Assembly: GCA_047600785.1 (NCBI GenBank)
Contig: JASGKH010000001.1
Location: 806,001 to 870,000, forward strand
Source of the DNA: Breznakibacter sp047600785
GTDB lineage: Bacteria > Bacteroidota > Bacteroidia > Bacteroidales > Marinilabiliaceae
DNA length: 64,000 nucleotides
Direction: 5' to 3'
Shown: positions 10,501 to 19,037 of the stretch, one piece after another
Numbering within the stretch: position 1 is the first letter of the stretch
Layout: every line of letters begins with the position of its first letter
Program-made: the position numbers and the translations under genes
The notes under the pieces: model-generated
Databases searched by the model: none
Seen by the model: the letters and a program-made list of their open reading frames with translations, nothing else
Told to the model about the DNA's origin: nothing

Positions 10501-11321
10501 ATGGTGAATTTACGGCTCTGTTCAAGTTGCCCCAAGACCTGAGGTATGATATCGGGAATGGCCGGATTAGTGTTTTTGCAACCAACGATACAGTACACGC
10601 GGCGGGTTTTTACGACAAAGTCCTTATCGGTGGTATTGCGGACGCTGAAGCCGACAGTGAGGGCCCACGAATCTCGTTGTGGTTAAATTCGACCGATTTT
10701 GTAAACGGCGCAAAGGTTGGAACAACCCCGTTGTTACTGGCGGATATTTTTGATGAAAACGGCATTAACACTTCCAATACGGGCATTGGCCATGACATTG
10801 TACTGACAATCGATGAGGGCAATACGGCACGGTATACCATTAATAATTATTTTGAGGCAAAACTGGATAGTTACAAGGAAGGCACCATACAGTACCAATT
10901 ACCAGAATTAACATCCGGAGAACATACGTTGACGCTTCGGGTGTGGGACACATACAACAATTCGTCGTCAGCAACGATTACATTTGTGGTGGAAAACTCA
11001 TCGAAATTAGGTGTAAGGAAATACAATATTTATCCAGTGCCGGTGAAGTCGGGAGGGACCATCCGTTTCAGTGCCGAGCACGATGATCCCAATTCAGCCA
11101 TTGAAGCTAGGTGCAGATTGGTAACCATCGGCGGGGTAACGGTGCGGAATCAACAGCAAACCCTTTACTCTTCGGGAACGATAACGAATGAGATGGAAAT
11201 TAAAGCCGTTGCTGATAATGGAAGGCCATTGGAACGGGGAATATATCTGTTGGACGTTGATTTGCTGAGCGAAACGGGCAAAAAAAGTCGGCTTAGTCAA
11301 AAAATTATGGTGGCAGAATAA
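7524..11321 (+). CDS. porU: Type IX secretion sortase PorU (C25 family)
   Basis: PorU is the cell-surface transpeptidase that removes the C-terminal signal from type IX cargo and joins the cargo to anionic lipopolysaccharide. The 1265-residue protein has a gingipain-like C25 domain with catalytic His775 (in TGHGGWNG) and Cys809 (in TATCEF). It ends in an Ig-like type IX C-terminal domain (YNIYPVP, final KIMVAE). I start at ATG 7524, which gives a clean signal peptide ending near GLMSQ; an in-frame TTG at 7479 would add 15 residues without a plausible signal. A purine-rich AAGGA lies about 11 bases upstream. porV follows after 61 bases. Confidence 0.93.
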   Translation: MAKQLNWLVCAFFFICVPVGLMSQIKITKTLHWDVPTLADVEGRQVVRLNLLDGSAYDSTMTIPLVCVDALLSDWDQNEESITVSIVDSKWGVVAKDEDEFLQTKTFHEQVRYHIQFENKRPVIKIGILPIRHNDTLDVFEKALEISVQIKYEKGQINPMKNTAVSFVPQSVLAEGKWVKVSIDNSGIYKIPYSKLSSWGFSNPENVKVYGSGGKMLPRKNSENTVDDLVENAVWHQNSAIYFYGQGVVEWAYNSTKGMFTHKLHDYTDKTYYFLTEGGSGLKVQTVQTSDLTSNYETSEFDDFAFYEEEKNNLLKSGSRWLGERLGTSAASIYNMEFEFPNVVTSKSGRISTEIVARSGNASSFGVFVNGGTSPLQTISVSSVSLSASEGAAAREGRATTNFVPTDDRTRLTVQYAYSNSSSSGYIDKVDIQVRRQLKVVSPQMSFRDRQSVGSGNVTKFNLELASESMSVWDVTSTSVPQVITLQGTGNSKWFNSETTVLKEFIAFDPSGSIPTPEFVENVANQNLHGLPQTDYLIVTVPKFLPYAKELAAIHETYSGLTTAVVTQNQVFNEFSSGNPDVTAIRSFVRMFYERAGSNTSLMPRYLLLFGDGSYNNRDAMKNDKVLTFQSDNSIDHTGTYVSDDYFGFLDVAEGGSILNESVDIGIGRLPAATEKEASVLVAKSLSYIKSQSSSNWRNKVTFVADDGDSNEHMRQADVLAKKVAFNHPEFNLDKIYFDAYPLVITSSGSRYPDVNLLVEKTFANGSAIFNYTGHGGWNGLSAERIITNETIVKQTNYDRLPLWVTATCEFSCYDQDETSAGELVLLNSKGGGIGLLTTTRVVYSNQNFEINNQFFNYALQKDESGLPLRFGDIVKLTKRSTSGSVNKLNFTLLGDPALRLASPSLGVEVTSINNKAVTEADSDTLKALSVCEVEGMVVGIDGEKRIDFNGSATITVYDKASDVTTLGNNGASKFEYSAYENVLFSGKVKVVNGEFTALFKLPQDLRYDIGNGRISVFATNDTVHAAGFYDKVLIGGIADAEADSEGPRISLWLNSTDFVNGAKVGTTPLLLADIFDENGINTSNTGIGHDIVLTIDEGNTARYTINNYFEAKLDSYKEGTIQYQLPELTSGEHTLTLRVWDTYNNSSSATITFVVENSSKLGVRKYNIYPVPVKSGGTIRFSAEHDDPNSAIEARCRLVTIGGVTVRNQQQTLYSSGTITNEMEIKAVADNGRPLERGIYLLDVDLLSETGKKSRLSQKIMVAE

Positions 11322-11382
11322 TAATTGACAAAATTTGCGTTTTTTTGGAACACGAATTAAAGAATTAATACAACAAGATAAT

Positions 11383-12528
11383 ATGAGGGTATCTAAAGTA
11401 AAACCGGTTTTGGCGGTTTTGGCGGTTTTGGCTGGTGGCGCGGTATTTGGACAAACGGAGGTGAATTTGAGCGGACAAATGAACGTGATTAGCACAGCTG
11501 TTCCGTTTTTGAACATTTCTCCCGACAGCAGGGCCGGAGCCATGGGGGATGCCGGTGTTGCATCACTCCCTGACTTCAATTCCCAGGCGTGGAACCCATC
11601 TAAATACGCGTTTTTGGACGAGAAATTTGGCGTGGGGGTATCCTTTACGCCTTGGTTGAGGCATTTGGTCAACGACATAAACATGTATTATCTGACCGGA
11701 TTTTACCGATTGGATGATTTGCAATCGGTAAGTGCCTCGTTAAGGTACTTTTCGGTGGGTAGCATTTTGATCCGTGAAACGATTGACGACAATGGTTATG
11801 AGGTACAACCTAACGAATTTGCTTTTGATGTCGCCTATCACCGTAAGTTGTCGAATAAATTTGCCGGATCGGTGGCTTTCAGGTACATCCGTTCCGATCT
11901 TTCTGCCAGCAAAATAGAAGGGATGGAGGCTGGTAATTCATTTGCGTCGGATGTTTCGTTTTTCTTTAAGCAGCCCTTAAAGAAGGGAAAGCTAAAATCA
12001 GATATTACCGCAGGGGTTAACATCTCTAATATTGGGACAAAGATATCGTACGATGGCGTAAACAAGGAGTTTATCCCTACGAACCTGAAAATTGGTGCCG
12101 GATATCACACTGAGATCGATGAATATAACGCATTAAGTTTTGTGGTTGATTTCAATAAGTTGTTGGTGCCAACACCGAGCTTGGTGGCTAATAATGAAGC
12201 TGATTATGCCGACGAAAATAAAGATGTGTCGGTGATTTCGGGCATGTTCAAATCATTTGGCGATGCTCCCGGCGGTTTTAAAGAAGAATTGCACGAAATA
12301 TCAGTATCGGCAGGTGCGGAATATTGGTATGCCAAACAATTTGCGTTACGTGCCGGATATTTCCATGAACACGAAACCAAAGGGAACCGCAAGTACGTGA
12401 CTGCAGGTGCCGGGTTGAAGTTCAATATTTTCAACATCGATGCATCGTACATCATCCCGATGGAATCGAATAATCCGTTGGCCAACACGATCCGGTTTAG
12501 CTTGGCGTTCAATTTGTCCGATTTGTAA
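11383..12528 (+). CDS. porV: Type IX secretion outer-membrane protein PorV
   Basis: PorV (LptO) is an outer-membrane beta-barrel of the FadL-like class that shuttles cargo from the translocon to the PorU sortase. The 381-residue product has a signal peptide ending AVFGQ, then the family hallmark PFLNISPDSRAGAMGDAG near residue 40 and NPSKYAF near 65. It ends in barrel strands with a terminal aromatic-rich strand. The start ATG at 11383 matches the signal peptide; an upstream in-frame TTG at 11335 would add an unlikely charged extension. The signal coding region holds a short tandem repeat (TTTTGGCGG units at about 11406-11432) that yields AVLAVLA. Cotranscription with porU is likely; a terminator follows. 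Confidence 0.92.
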   Translation: MRVSKVKPVLAVLAVLAGGAVFGQTEVNLSGQMNVISTAVPFLNISPDSRAGAMGDAGVASLPDFNSQAWNPSKYAFLDEKFGVGVSFTPWLRHLVNDINMYYLTGFYRLDDLQSVSASLRYFSVGSILIRETIDDNGYEVQPNEFAFDVAYHRKLSNKFAGSVAFRYIRSDLSASKIEGMEAGNSFASDVSFFFKQPLKKGKLKSDITAGVNISNIGTKISYDGVNKEFIPTNLKIGAGYHTEIDEYNALSFVVDFNKLLVPTPSLVANNEADYADENKDVSVISGMFKSFGDAPGGFKEELHEISVSAGAEYWYAKQFALRAGYFHEHETKGNRKYVTAGAGLKFNIFNIDASYIIPMESNNPLANTIRFSLAFNLSDL

Positions 12529-12545
12529 TCGGTAAAATATCAATC

Positions 12546-12576
12546 AAAGCGCATCTGGAAGGGTGCGCTTTTTTTA
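12546..12576 (+). terminator. Terminator after porV
   Basis: Stem AAAGCGCA (12546-12553) pairs with TGCGCTTT (12564-12571) around a ten-base loop and runs into a T tract to 12575. The ispF start codon is only 14 bases further on, so ispF either relies on read-through or has a promoter upstream of this hairpin. Confidence 0.85.
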
Positions 12577-12589
12577 TTCTGTTTGAATC

Positions 12590-13066
12590 ATGAAAATACG
12601 TACTGGTTTTGGTTATGATGTTCACCGTTTAGGGGCCGGGTACGATCTTTGGCTTGGAGGCATAAAGATTGAGCACGAAAAAGGAAGCATTGGCCATTCC
12701 GATGGTGATGTGCTGGTCCACGCCGTTTGTGATGCCCTGTTAGGGGCGGCCAATTTGAGGGATATTGGTGTGCATTTCCCCGACAATGACCCTTCGCTAA
12801 AAGGAATCGACAGTAAAATCTTGCTTGGGAAAACCATGGAGATACTTAGGGAAAAAGGCTACAGGGTGGGGAATATCGATTCGACCATTTGCCTGCAACG
12901 CCCCAAAATCAAGGACCTGATCCCCCAAATGCAATTGACTTTGGCCGAAGTGATGGGGATTGACGTGGAAGATGTGTCCATCAAAGCCACCACAACCGAA
13001 AAACTTGGTTTCGTGGGAACCGAAGATGGTGTTGCTGCTTATGCGAGTGTCTTGATTGAAAAGTAA
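12590..13066 (+). CDS. ispF: 2-C-methyl-D-erythritol 2,4-cyclodiphosphate synthase
   Basis: IspF forms the cyclic diphosphate in the MEP route to isoprenoid precursors. The 158-residue length is standard. The zinc ligands are visible as Asp10, His12 and His44 (GYDVHRL; SDGDVLVH), and the C-terminal ATTTEKLGF(V)G motif that closes the active site is intact. The protein is a cytosolic trimer in known members. The gene is followed by a hairpin shared with the convergent acyl-CoA ligase gene. Confidence 0.96.
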   Translation: MKIRTGFGYDVHRLGAGYDLWLGGIKIEHEKGSIGHSDGDVLVHAVCDALLGAANLRDIGVHFPDNDPSLKGIDSKILLGKTMEILREKGYRVGNIDSTICLQRPKIKDLIPQMQLTLAEVMGIDVEDVSIKATTTEKLGFVGTEDGVAAYASVLIEK

Positions 13067-13084
13067 TCGGAAAAAGATTGAACC

Positions 13085-13128
13085 GGGGGGTATCGGGGCA
13101 AAAGCACCCTGATACCCGGGTCCATTTT
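13085..13128. terminator. Hairpin between convergent ispF and acyl-CoA ligase
   Basis: GGGTATCGGG (13088-13097) pairs with CCCTGATACCC (13107-13117), with one imperfect position, and is followed on the plus strand by TCCATTTTTG. It lies between two stop codons of convergent genes and probably serves the plus strand best. Confidence 0.65.
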
Positions 13129-13130
13129 TG

Positions 13131-14945
13131 TCATGAGAATTTTATGGTTCCGCGGTTTTCTTCTGTGGAGGCATAAGAATAAATTTCGCGTAGAGTATGT
13201 GCATATTTTTTGTAAAGTACTCGCCGGCGAAGCTTTAGCGTAGGCGATAATTCCCCTGTATTGGCATTCCATGCTTCACAGACCAACCGGAATCGGTTTA
13301 TTTCTTCGTGCTTGCCGGTTTGCTTGTTGACCTTGCCCACTTCTTTCTGGTATTGTGCGATCACCTTGGGGTTTTGCATAAGCTCTATGTTGTCGCGGAA
13401 ATGTATTTTTTGTTCGTGCGCCCATATGTGCAGGTGGTCAAAATTGGGCGCGATCAATGCGCTGGCAAACTTTTCGTTGTCGCCCACGACCATCGACTGT
13501 TCGATGAAGATCGATTCCTTGAGCATGTTTTCAATGGCTTGTGGTGCAATATATTTGCCGTTCGACAATTTGAACATCTCTTTTTTACGATCGGTTATTT
13601 TCAAGAATCGATCATCGACCAAGGTTCCGATATCTCCGGTATGGAACCAGCCTTGGCGGTCAATCACATCGTGGGTGGTGGCATTGTCTTTATAATACCC
13701 CAGCATAATACATGGGCCTTTGGTTAAAATTTCACCATCTTCGTCAATCATTACCTGCACGTTTTTTAAACAAGGGCCAACCGTACCGATCATTAAACTG
13801 TCTGGTTGACTTAGATGGTTAACTGCAATGACCGGTGACGTTTCGGTGAGGCCGTAACCTTCCATTAACGGAATTCCGGCGGCAAAGAATAGTCGGCTTA
13901 AACGGGGTTGTAACGCTGCCCCGCCCGAAATTACAAATCCCAGCGAGCCTCCGAATGCCTTTTGCCATTTTGAGAAAACCAACTTGCGGGCCAAGGCCAA
14001 CTTGAATTTATAGAAAATGCGGTGTTTGCCGGTCGCGGGATAATTCTCTCCCAGACGAAGGGCCCAGAAAAAAATGGTCTTTTTCAGTCCCGACATGTCG
14101 TCGCCTTTGGATACGATTTTATCGTAGATACGTTCGATCACCCTGGGAACTGTAGCGAAAACAGTTGCTTGTACCTCGATCATGTTTTGGGGAATGGTCC
14201 CAAGGTTTTCTGCGTAATAAATGCTACATCCGTGGCTTTGGAACAAATAGTTTGCAATCCGCTCGAATACATGGCAGAGAGGTAAAAAGCTCAATGCCCT
14301 GTCATTGGGGTCCAGAGGGAAAAGATCGAACACGCCGGCCAGGTTTTCCATAATGTTCCTGTGGCTTAACATTACTCCCTTGGGGTGGCCTGTAGTACCT
14401 GATGTATAAATCATGGAGGCCACATCGTCGGGAAGGATGCTCTGTTTGCGTTCAACCAGTTCGTTATAAAGAAGTACTTTTTTGCTTACGCCCAACTGAG
14501 CAATTTCTTCCCAATTCTTTGCATTTTCTACGATGTTGAACGTATACACATCCGTAATCACCCCAATTGTGTCGGCAATGGGTTTTAGCCTTGCGTATAA
14601 CGAAGAATCCCCGACAATCAGAAGTTTGGCGTCGGAGTGGCTTAATATGTAACGATATTCATCATCGCCAATGGTCGGGTAAATGGGCACGTGAACCACA
14701 CCAGCCATGGCCATGCCCATATCTACAAAATTCCATTCGGGACGGTTGTTGCTTACTGTGGCAATTTTATCGCCTTTTTGCAGTCCCATGGCCATAAGTC
14801 CCATGGCAAAGTGCCGAGCGTATTCAAGGTACTCGTCTACGCTGAATTTTACCCAAATGCCGTCCTTCTTGGTAACTAATATATCCGGTTTGTCGTAATT
14901 ACTTTTTAGGTTGTGCAGTAGTTCAAAAGTTCTTTTCAAATCCAT
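13131..14945 (-). CDS. Long-chain fatty acid-CoA ligase (AMP-forming)
   Basis: This 604-residue enzyme activates long-chain fatty acids to acyl-CoA through an acyl-adenylate. The ATP-binding motif YTSGTTGHPKG is in the N-terminal half. GYGLTETSP and the hinge-associated TGDIG and DRKKE motifs follow in the expected order, and the length fits FadD15-like ligases of Bacteroidota. I start at ATG 14945 (MDLKRTF); in-frame ATGs at 14954 and 15017 would add residues unlike the family. A -7-like element (TAGCTTTG, minus strand, 14988-14981) lies about 36 bases upstream, inside the beginning of the divergent CapA-like gene. Role: fatty acid uptake or recycling. Confidence 0.92.
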   Translation of the reverse strand: MDLKRTFELLHNLKSNYDKPDILVTKKDGIWVKFSVDEYLEYARHFAMGLMAMGLQKGDKIATVSNNRPEWNFVDMGMAMAGVVHVPIYPTIGDDEYRYILSHSDAKLLIVGDSSLYARLKPIADTIGVITDVYTFNIVENAKNWEEIAQLGVSKKVLLYNELVERKQSILPDDVASMIYTSGTTGHPKGVMLSHRNIMENLAGVFDLFPLDPNDRALSFLPLCHVFERIANYLFQSHGCSIYYAENLGTIPQNMIEVQATVFATVPRVIERIYDKIVSKGDDMSGLKKTIFFWALRLGENYPATGKHRIFYKFKLALARKLVFSKWQKAFGGSLGFVISGGAALQPRLSRLFFAAGIPLMEGYGLTETSPVIAVNHLSQPDSLMIGTVGPCLKNVQVMIDEDGEILTKGPCIMLGYYKDNATTHDVIDRQGWFHTGDIGTLVDDRFLKITDRKKEMFKLSNGKYIAPQAIENMLKESIFIEQSMVVGDNEKFASALIAPNFDHLHIWAHEQKIHFRDNIELMQNPKVIAQYQKEVGKVNKQTGKHEEINRFRLVCEAWNANTGELSPTLKLRRRVLYKKYAHTLREIYSYASTEENRGTIKFS

Positions 14946-14948
14946 GTG

Positions 14949-16148
14949 ATGCATATAAAAGATTGCTCGGTCAACGCGCGCAAAGCTATACTTTTTATAA
15001 AAAGCATTTGCCTGCAAATCTCAATAAAACAACGTCAATGTGACACATTCCGGCGAACAGCCTGTTTTGCCTTGCCTATAATAATGGCTCCCGGTTTGGC
15101 TTTGGCACAAGACTCGTCCGGTTGTTCCCTTAGCTTGGTGTTTGTAGGAGACATTATGGGACATGATACGCAAGTTGCCGCTGCTTATAACAAGAACACT
15201 CAAACGTATGATTTCGCGGAAAGTTTCAGCTTGGTAAAGACATTTATTTTGCAGGCTGATTTGGCTTTTGCCAATCTTGAAACTCCTTTGGCCGGTCCCC
15301 CATACACAAGCTATCCTGTATTTTCCGCTCCTGACCAGTTAGTTGTTGGGGCAAAGGATGCCGGGTTCGATGTATTGTTTACGGCGAACAACCATTCTTG
15401 CGATAAATGGCGCAAAGGGATCGAAAGAACCGTGCGTGTACTGGACAGTTTGGGCATTGCGCATACTGGGGTTTTTGCCGATTCGGCCCGTTGGTTGTCA
15501 GGTTACCCGTTGCTGGTAGAGAAAAACGGTTTTCGTCTATCTTTATTAAATTATACTTATGGAACCAATGGCGTCCGTATCCCTAAAGGAGCCATTGTGA
15601 ACCTGACGGACACCGTGCAAATGCGCAAGGATATCGCCAAAGCAAAACAGATGGAACCCGATGCCATTATCGCATTCATGCATTGGGGCGATGAATATGC
15701 GCAGGTTCCCAACAATGAACAGATCAAATTGACTCACTTTTTGGTGGAAGAAGGAGTTAAGATTGTGGTGGGAGCCCATCCGCATGTGTTGCAACGAATG
15801 GAGTTTTATCCCGATAAGGGCTATTTGGTGGCCTATTCGCTGGGCAATTTCGTGTCGGGACAACGCACTAAGCCACGTGACGGCGCGGCATTGCTCCATG
15901 TGTCATTGTTAAAGAAAGATGGCAAAACGGTAATTGACAGCGCATCGTATTTGCTGACTTATGTCCACTACCCTAAAATAAGCAATTTACGCCGTTTTAT
16001 GGTCGTGCCGGTCATAAAAGCCTCCTTGATAGACGACCGACAGGCGCCGGGCAATATGGGTTGGGGACGAATGGCCGAATATGCCAAGGATGCACGTATT
16101 TTAATGGGGACGAACATGAACGTCCCCGAAATTATGTCGATTGAATGA
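14949..16148 (+). CDS. CapA family protein (PGA_cap metallophosphatase-like)
   Basis: This protein of about 399 residues belongs to the CapA/PgsA family, a calcineurin-like metallophosphoesterase fold linked to poly-gamma-glutamate capsule systems but often found alone. Family motifs are VGDIMGH, FANLETPL, FTANNHSCDKW, FMHWGDEY, GAHPHV and YSLGNFVSGQ, in order. A hydrophobic stretch ACFALPIIMAPGLALAQ looks like a signal peptide but begins about 35 residues after the first ATG. The start is therefore doubtful: ATG 14949 and GTG 14946 are the only standard upstream choices, three bases or fewer from the divergent ligase gene; CTG at 15012 would give a normal signal peptide. No other poly-gamma-glutamate genes are nearby. 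Confidence 0.85.
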   Translation: MHIKDCSVNARKAILFIKSICLQISIKQRQCDTFRRTACFALPIIMAPGLALAQDSSGCSLSLVFVGDIMGHDTQVAAAYNKNTQTYDFAESFSLVKTFILQADLAFANLETPLAGPPYTSYPVFSAPDQLVVGAKDAGFDVLFTANNHSCDKWRKGIERTVRVLDSLGIAHTGVFADSARWLSGYPLLVEKNGFRLSLLNYTYGTNGVRIPKGAIVNLTDTVQMRKDIAKAKQMEPDAIIAFMHWGDEYAQVPNNEQIKLTHFLVEEGVKIVVGAHPHVLQRMEFYPDKGYLVAYSLGNFVSGQRTKPRDGAALLHVSLLKKDGKTVIDSASYLLTYVHYPKISNLRRFMVVPVIKASLIDDRQAPGNMGWGRMAEYAKDARILMGTNMNVPEIMSIE

Positions 16149-16150
16149 AT

Positions 16151-16177
16151 AAAGCCCCGCTTTGGGGGCGGGGCTTG
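16151..16177. terminator. Bidirectional terminator between CapA-like gene and alaS
   Basis: AAGCCCCGC (16152-16160) and GCGGGGCTT (16168-16176) form a perfect nine-base-pair GC-rich stem with a seven-base loop between two converging genes. A run of A before the stem serves the minus strand weakly. Confidence 0.8.
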
Positions 16178-16181
16178 TCGA

Positions 16182-18812
16182 TTATTGAAAAAGTTTTGAT
16201 TTTATGAATTCGGCCCCTTTGTCCAGAGCACTTTCCAATCCCTGGGGATTTTTTCCGCCGGCCGATGCAAAGAAGGGTTGACCGCCTCCGCCTCCTTGTA
16301 TTTCTTTCGCCAGATTCTTTATCGTATCGGTGGCTGTAATCCCTTTAGCTACCAAGTCATCGCTGAGAATGACTGCTACCTGGGGATTTCCGTTGACGTG
16401 GGCGCCCAACACGGCAGCAAATCCATGTTTGTCACCGCGTAGCTGAAAGGCAAAATCTTTCAGCAATCCGGACAGTAAAGGTTTTACCGTTGCCACGACC
16501 AATTTTATGCCGCCAACTTCAGTTGCGTCACCCAATAACGCATCCTTTTCAATGGCGATAAACGAGCGCTGGAGCTGTTCGATCTGTTTGGTCAATAAAC
16601 TGTTCTCGGCAATTAAACTTTCGAGGCTTTTGGCGATGTTCGCCGGATTTTTCATCATCCCCGATAATTCCCTAAGCGTATTTTGCTGATTATAAACGAA
16701 GTTTTCTGCATTTTCGGCGGTTACGGCCTCTATGCGCCTAACCCCGGCAGAAATGCTTGATTCCGAGAGAATTTTAAAAAACCCGATCTGCCCCGTGTTA
16801 TCCACATGGGTACCGCCGCAAAGTTCAATGCTATCGCCAAATCTGATGGTACGGACCACTTCGCCGTATTTTTCGCCGAAAAGAGCCATGGCTCCAAGTT
16901 CACGGGCAAGGGACAACGGCATTTCACGATCCTCTTCACGCATGCTGTTTTGGCGTATCAGATGGTTGACAATTTGTTCGACGGTCACCAGTTCTTCGTC
17001 GGTCATTTTTTGGAAATGCGAAAAGTCGAACCTAAGTAAATTGGGTTGTACCAACGAACCTTTTTGTTCCACATGGGTGCCAAGGACTTTACGGAGCGCT
17101 TTGTGCAACAAATGTGTGGCGGTATGGTTACATGTTGTTTGGCGACGCCGGACCGTGTTGACCGATGCTTTGAACGTTTTTTGCACATCTTTGGGAAGCC
17201 TGTCGGCAATGTGCACAATAAGGTTGTTTTCCTTTTTTGTATCGATGATTTCTACCACGTCGCCGTCGTATTCGATGGAGCCTGAATCACCCACTTGTCC
17301 ACCACTTTCGGGATAAAACGGGGAGATGTTGAATACCAGCTGGAACTGCTCTTTGTTTTTGGTTTTTATTTTCCGGTAGCGTGTAATTTCTATATTGGTT
17401 TCCAAATGGTCATAACCCACAAACTCCTCTTTTTCTATTTCACGGAGTACCACCCAATCGTCAGTCTGGATGGATGTCGCGTTACGGGCACGCTCTTTTT
17501 GGGCTTCCATTTCGGTTTCAAATTCGGTTTTGTTTACCTCCATGTGGTTTTCCTTCAGGATGAGCTCTGTCAGATCAAGCGGAAAACCGAATGTGTCATA
17601 AAGCTCGAAAGCGGCTTTGCCGCTTACTGTATTCTTATTTGCCTTTTGGGCTTCGGCGATAATCTTGTCCAGCAAGGCAATGCCTGTTTCCAGTGTTCTT
17701 AGGAAGCTTTCCTCTTCCTCCTTCATGACTTTCGAAATAAGGTCGTCTTGCATTGCCAATTCGGGATAGGCATCACCCATCGATCCAATGAGGGCTGGTA
17801 GCAGACGGTACATGTAAGCTTCGCGACGCCCAAGGAATGTATATGTGTACCTGACGGCACGGCGTAAAATACGGCGGATCACATAACCGGCCTTGTTATT
17901 TGATGGCAATTGTCCATCGGCAATGGCAAACGCAATTGTGCGGATATGGTCGCATACCACGCGCATGGCTATATCCGTATCATTGGATGCGCCATAGCCA
18001 ATACCTGTGATTTTTTCCTGCTCCCTGATAATGGGAGTGAAAATATCAGTGTCATAATTCGACTTTTTTCCCTGCAAGACCCGCACCAATCGTTCGAAGC
18101 CCATGCCTGTGTCGACATGTTTTTGGGGGAGAAGCTCCAGTTCACCGGAAGCTTTGCGGTTGTATTGGATGAACACAAGGTTCCATATCTCGATGACCTG
18201 GGGATGGTCTTTGTTGACAAGTTCCCTGCCCGGAATCGTTGCACGTTCGTTGTTATCGCGCAAGTCGATATGTATTTCGGAGCAAGGACCGCAAGGGCCA
18301 CTGTCTCCCATTTCCCAAAAGTTATCTTTTTTGTTGCCGTTGATAATCCTTTCGGAAGGCACATACTTATTCCAGAACCTGAAAGCTTCATCGTCACGCT
18401 CCAGCCCGTCACCTGCGTAGCCTTCAAACACGGTCGCGTACAGTCTGTCTTTATCGATCTTAAGCACCTCAGTCAGGTATTCCCAAGCCCATTTGATCGC
18501 ATCTTCTTTAAAATAGTCGCCAAACGACCAGTTGCCCAACATCTCGAACATTGTATGGTGGTAGGTGTCGTGGCCGACCTCTTCCAGATCGTTATGTTTA
18601 CCCGACACGCGAAGGCATTTTTGGGAATTGGCCACGCGCTTGTCCGTAATGGGACTGTTTCCCAGAAAGATCTCCTTGAATTGGTTCATCCCCGCGTTGG
18701 TGAACATTAACGTGGGATCGTTTTTGACCACCATAGGGGCCGATGGTACGATGCGGTGTTTTTGACTGGCAAAATAGTCCAAGAAACTTTTTCTAACCTC
18801 AGATGCTTTCAT
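16182..18812 (-). CDS. alaS: Alanine--tRNA ligase
   Basis: AlaRS charges tRNA-Ala and edits mischarged Ser or Gly. The 876-residue protein has the class II catalytic core at the N-terminus (motif 1-2 region up to residue 250). It has the editing-domain zinc motif HTATH near residues 562-566 and CGGTH near residue 664, and ends in the C-Ala domain with the GGGGGQP-containing loop. The N-terminal MKASEVRKSFLDYF is the canonical start. Upstream lies a 225-base gap shared with the divergent M23 gene. Confidence 0.98.
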   Translation of the reverse strand: MKASEVRKSFLDYFASQKHRIVPSAPMVVKNDPTLMFTNAGMNQFKEIFLGNSPITDKRVANSQKCLRVSGKHNDLEEVGHDTYHHTMFEMLGNWSFGDYFKEDAIKWAWEYLTEVLKIDKDRLYATVFEGYAGDGLERDDEAFRFWNKYVPSERIINGNKKDNFWEMGDSGPCGPCSEIHIDLRDNNERATIPGRELVNKDHPQVIEIWNLVFIQYNRKASGELELLPQKHVDTGMGFERLVRVLQGKKSNYDTDIFTPIIREQEKITGIGYGASNDTDIAMRVVCDHIRTIAFAIADGQLPSNNKAGYVIRRILRRAVRYTYTFLGRREAYMYRLLPALIGSMGDAYPELAMQDDLISKVMKEEEESFLRTLETGIALLDKIIAEAQKANKNTVSGKAAFELYDTFGFPLDLTELILKENHMEVNKTEFETEMEAQKERARNATSIQTDDWVVLREIEKEEFVGYDHLETNIEITRYRKIKTKNKEQFQLVFNISPFYPESGGQVGDSGSIEYDGDVVEIIDTKKENNLIVHIADRLPKDVQKTFKASVNTVRRRQTTCNHTATHLLHKALRKVLGTHVEQKGSLVQPNLLRFDFSHFQKMTDEELVTVEQIVNHLIRQNSMREEDREMPLSLARELGAMALFGEKYGEVVRTIRFGDSIELCGGTHVDNTGQIGFFKILSESSISAGVRRIEAVTAENAENFVYNQQNTLRELSGMMKNPANIAKSLESLIAENSLLTKQIEQLQRSFIAIEKDALLGDATEVGGIKLVVATVKPLLSGLLKDFAFQLRGDKHGFAAVLGAHVNGNPQVAVILSDDLVAKGITATDTIKNLAKEIQGGGGGQPFFASAGGKNPQGLESALDKGAEFIKSKLFQ

Positions 18813-18959
18813 TTATTTGAAAATAAAATCTTTGAAAAAACAACAGCCGTTTGGTCGGCCGTCTCCGTATTGAGCATAAAAAACGATTTGCAGAAGCTTC
18901 TATGGTTTTAAGCCCCAGGCAAATGCCTCATCCTTAATTTGCTGCACGCGGAAAAAACC

Positions 18960-18989
18960 TTGCAAAGTTAGATTATTTCACTAATTTTG
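18960..18989 (+). promoter_or_regulatory. Bacteroidota-type promoter of the M23 peptidase gene
   Basis: TTG at 18960-18962 and TAATTTTG at 18982-18989 are 19 bases apart, matching the Bacteroides -33/-7 consensus. The implied transcription start near 18996 lies downstream of an alternative TTG start (18987) and supports ATG 19038 as the true start of the gene. Confidence 0.7.
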
Positions 18990-19037
18990 AGCCGCTCACC
19001 ACAAAAAATTGCAGTTTCACAGCAAAAACCAACGTGC

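Noticed and set aside
11406..11432. Tandem TTTTGGCGG units in the porV signal region as a phase-variation repeat
   Set aside because: The unit is nine bases, so slippage would stay in frame and only change signal length; about three copies is too few to suggest a contingency locus.
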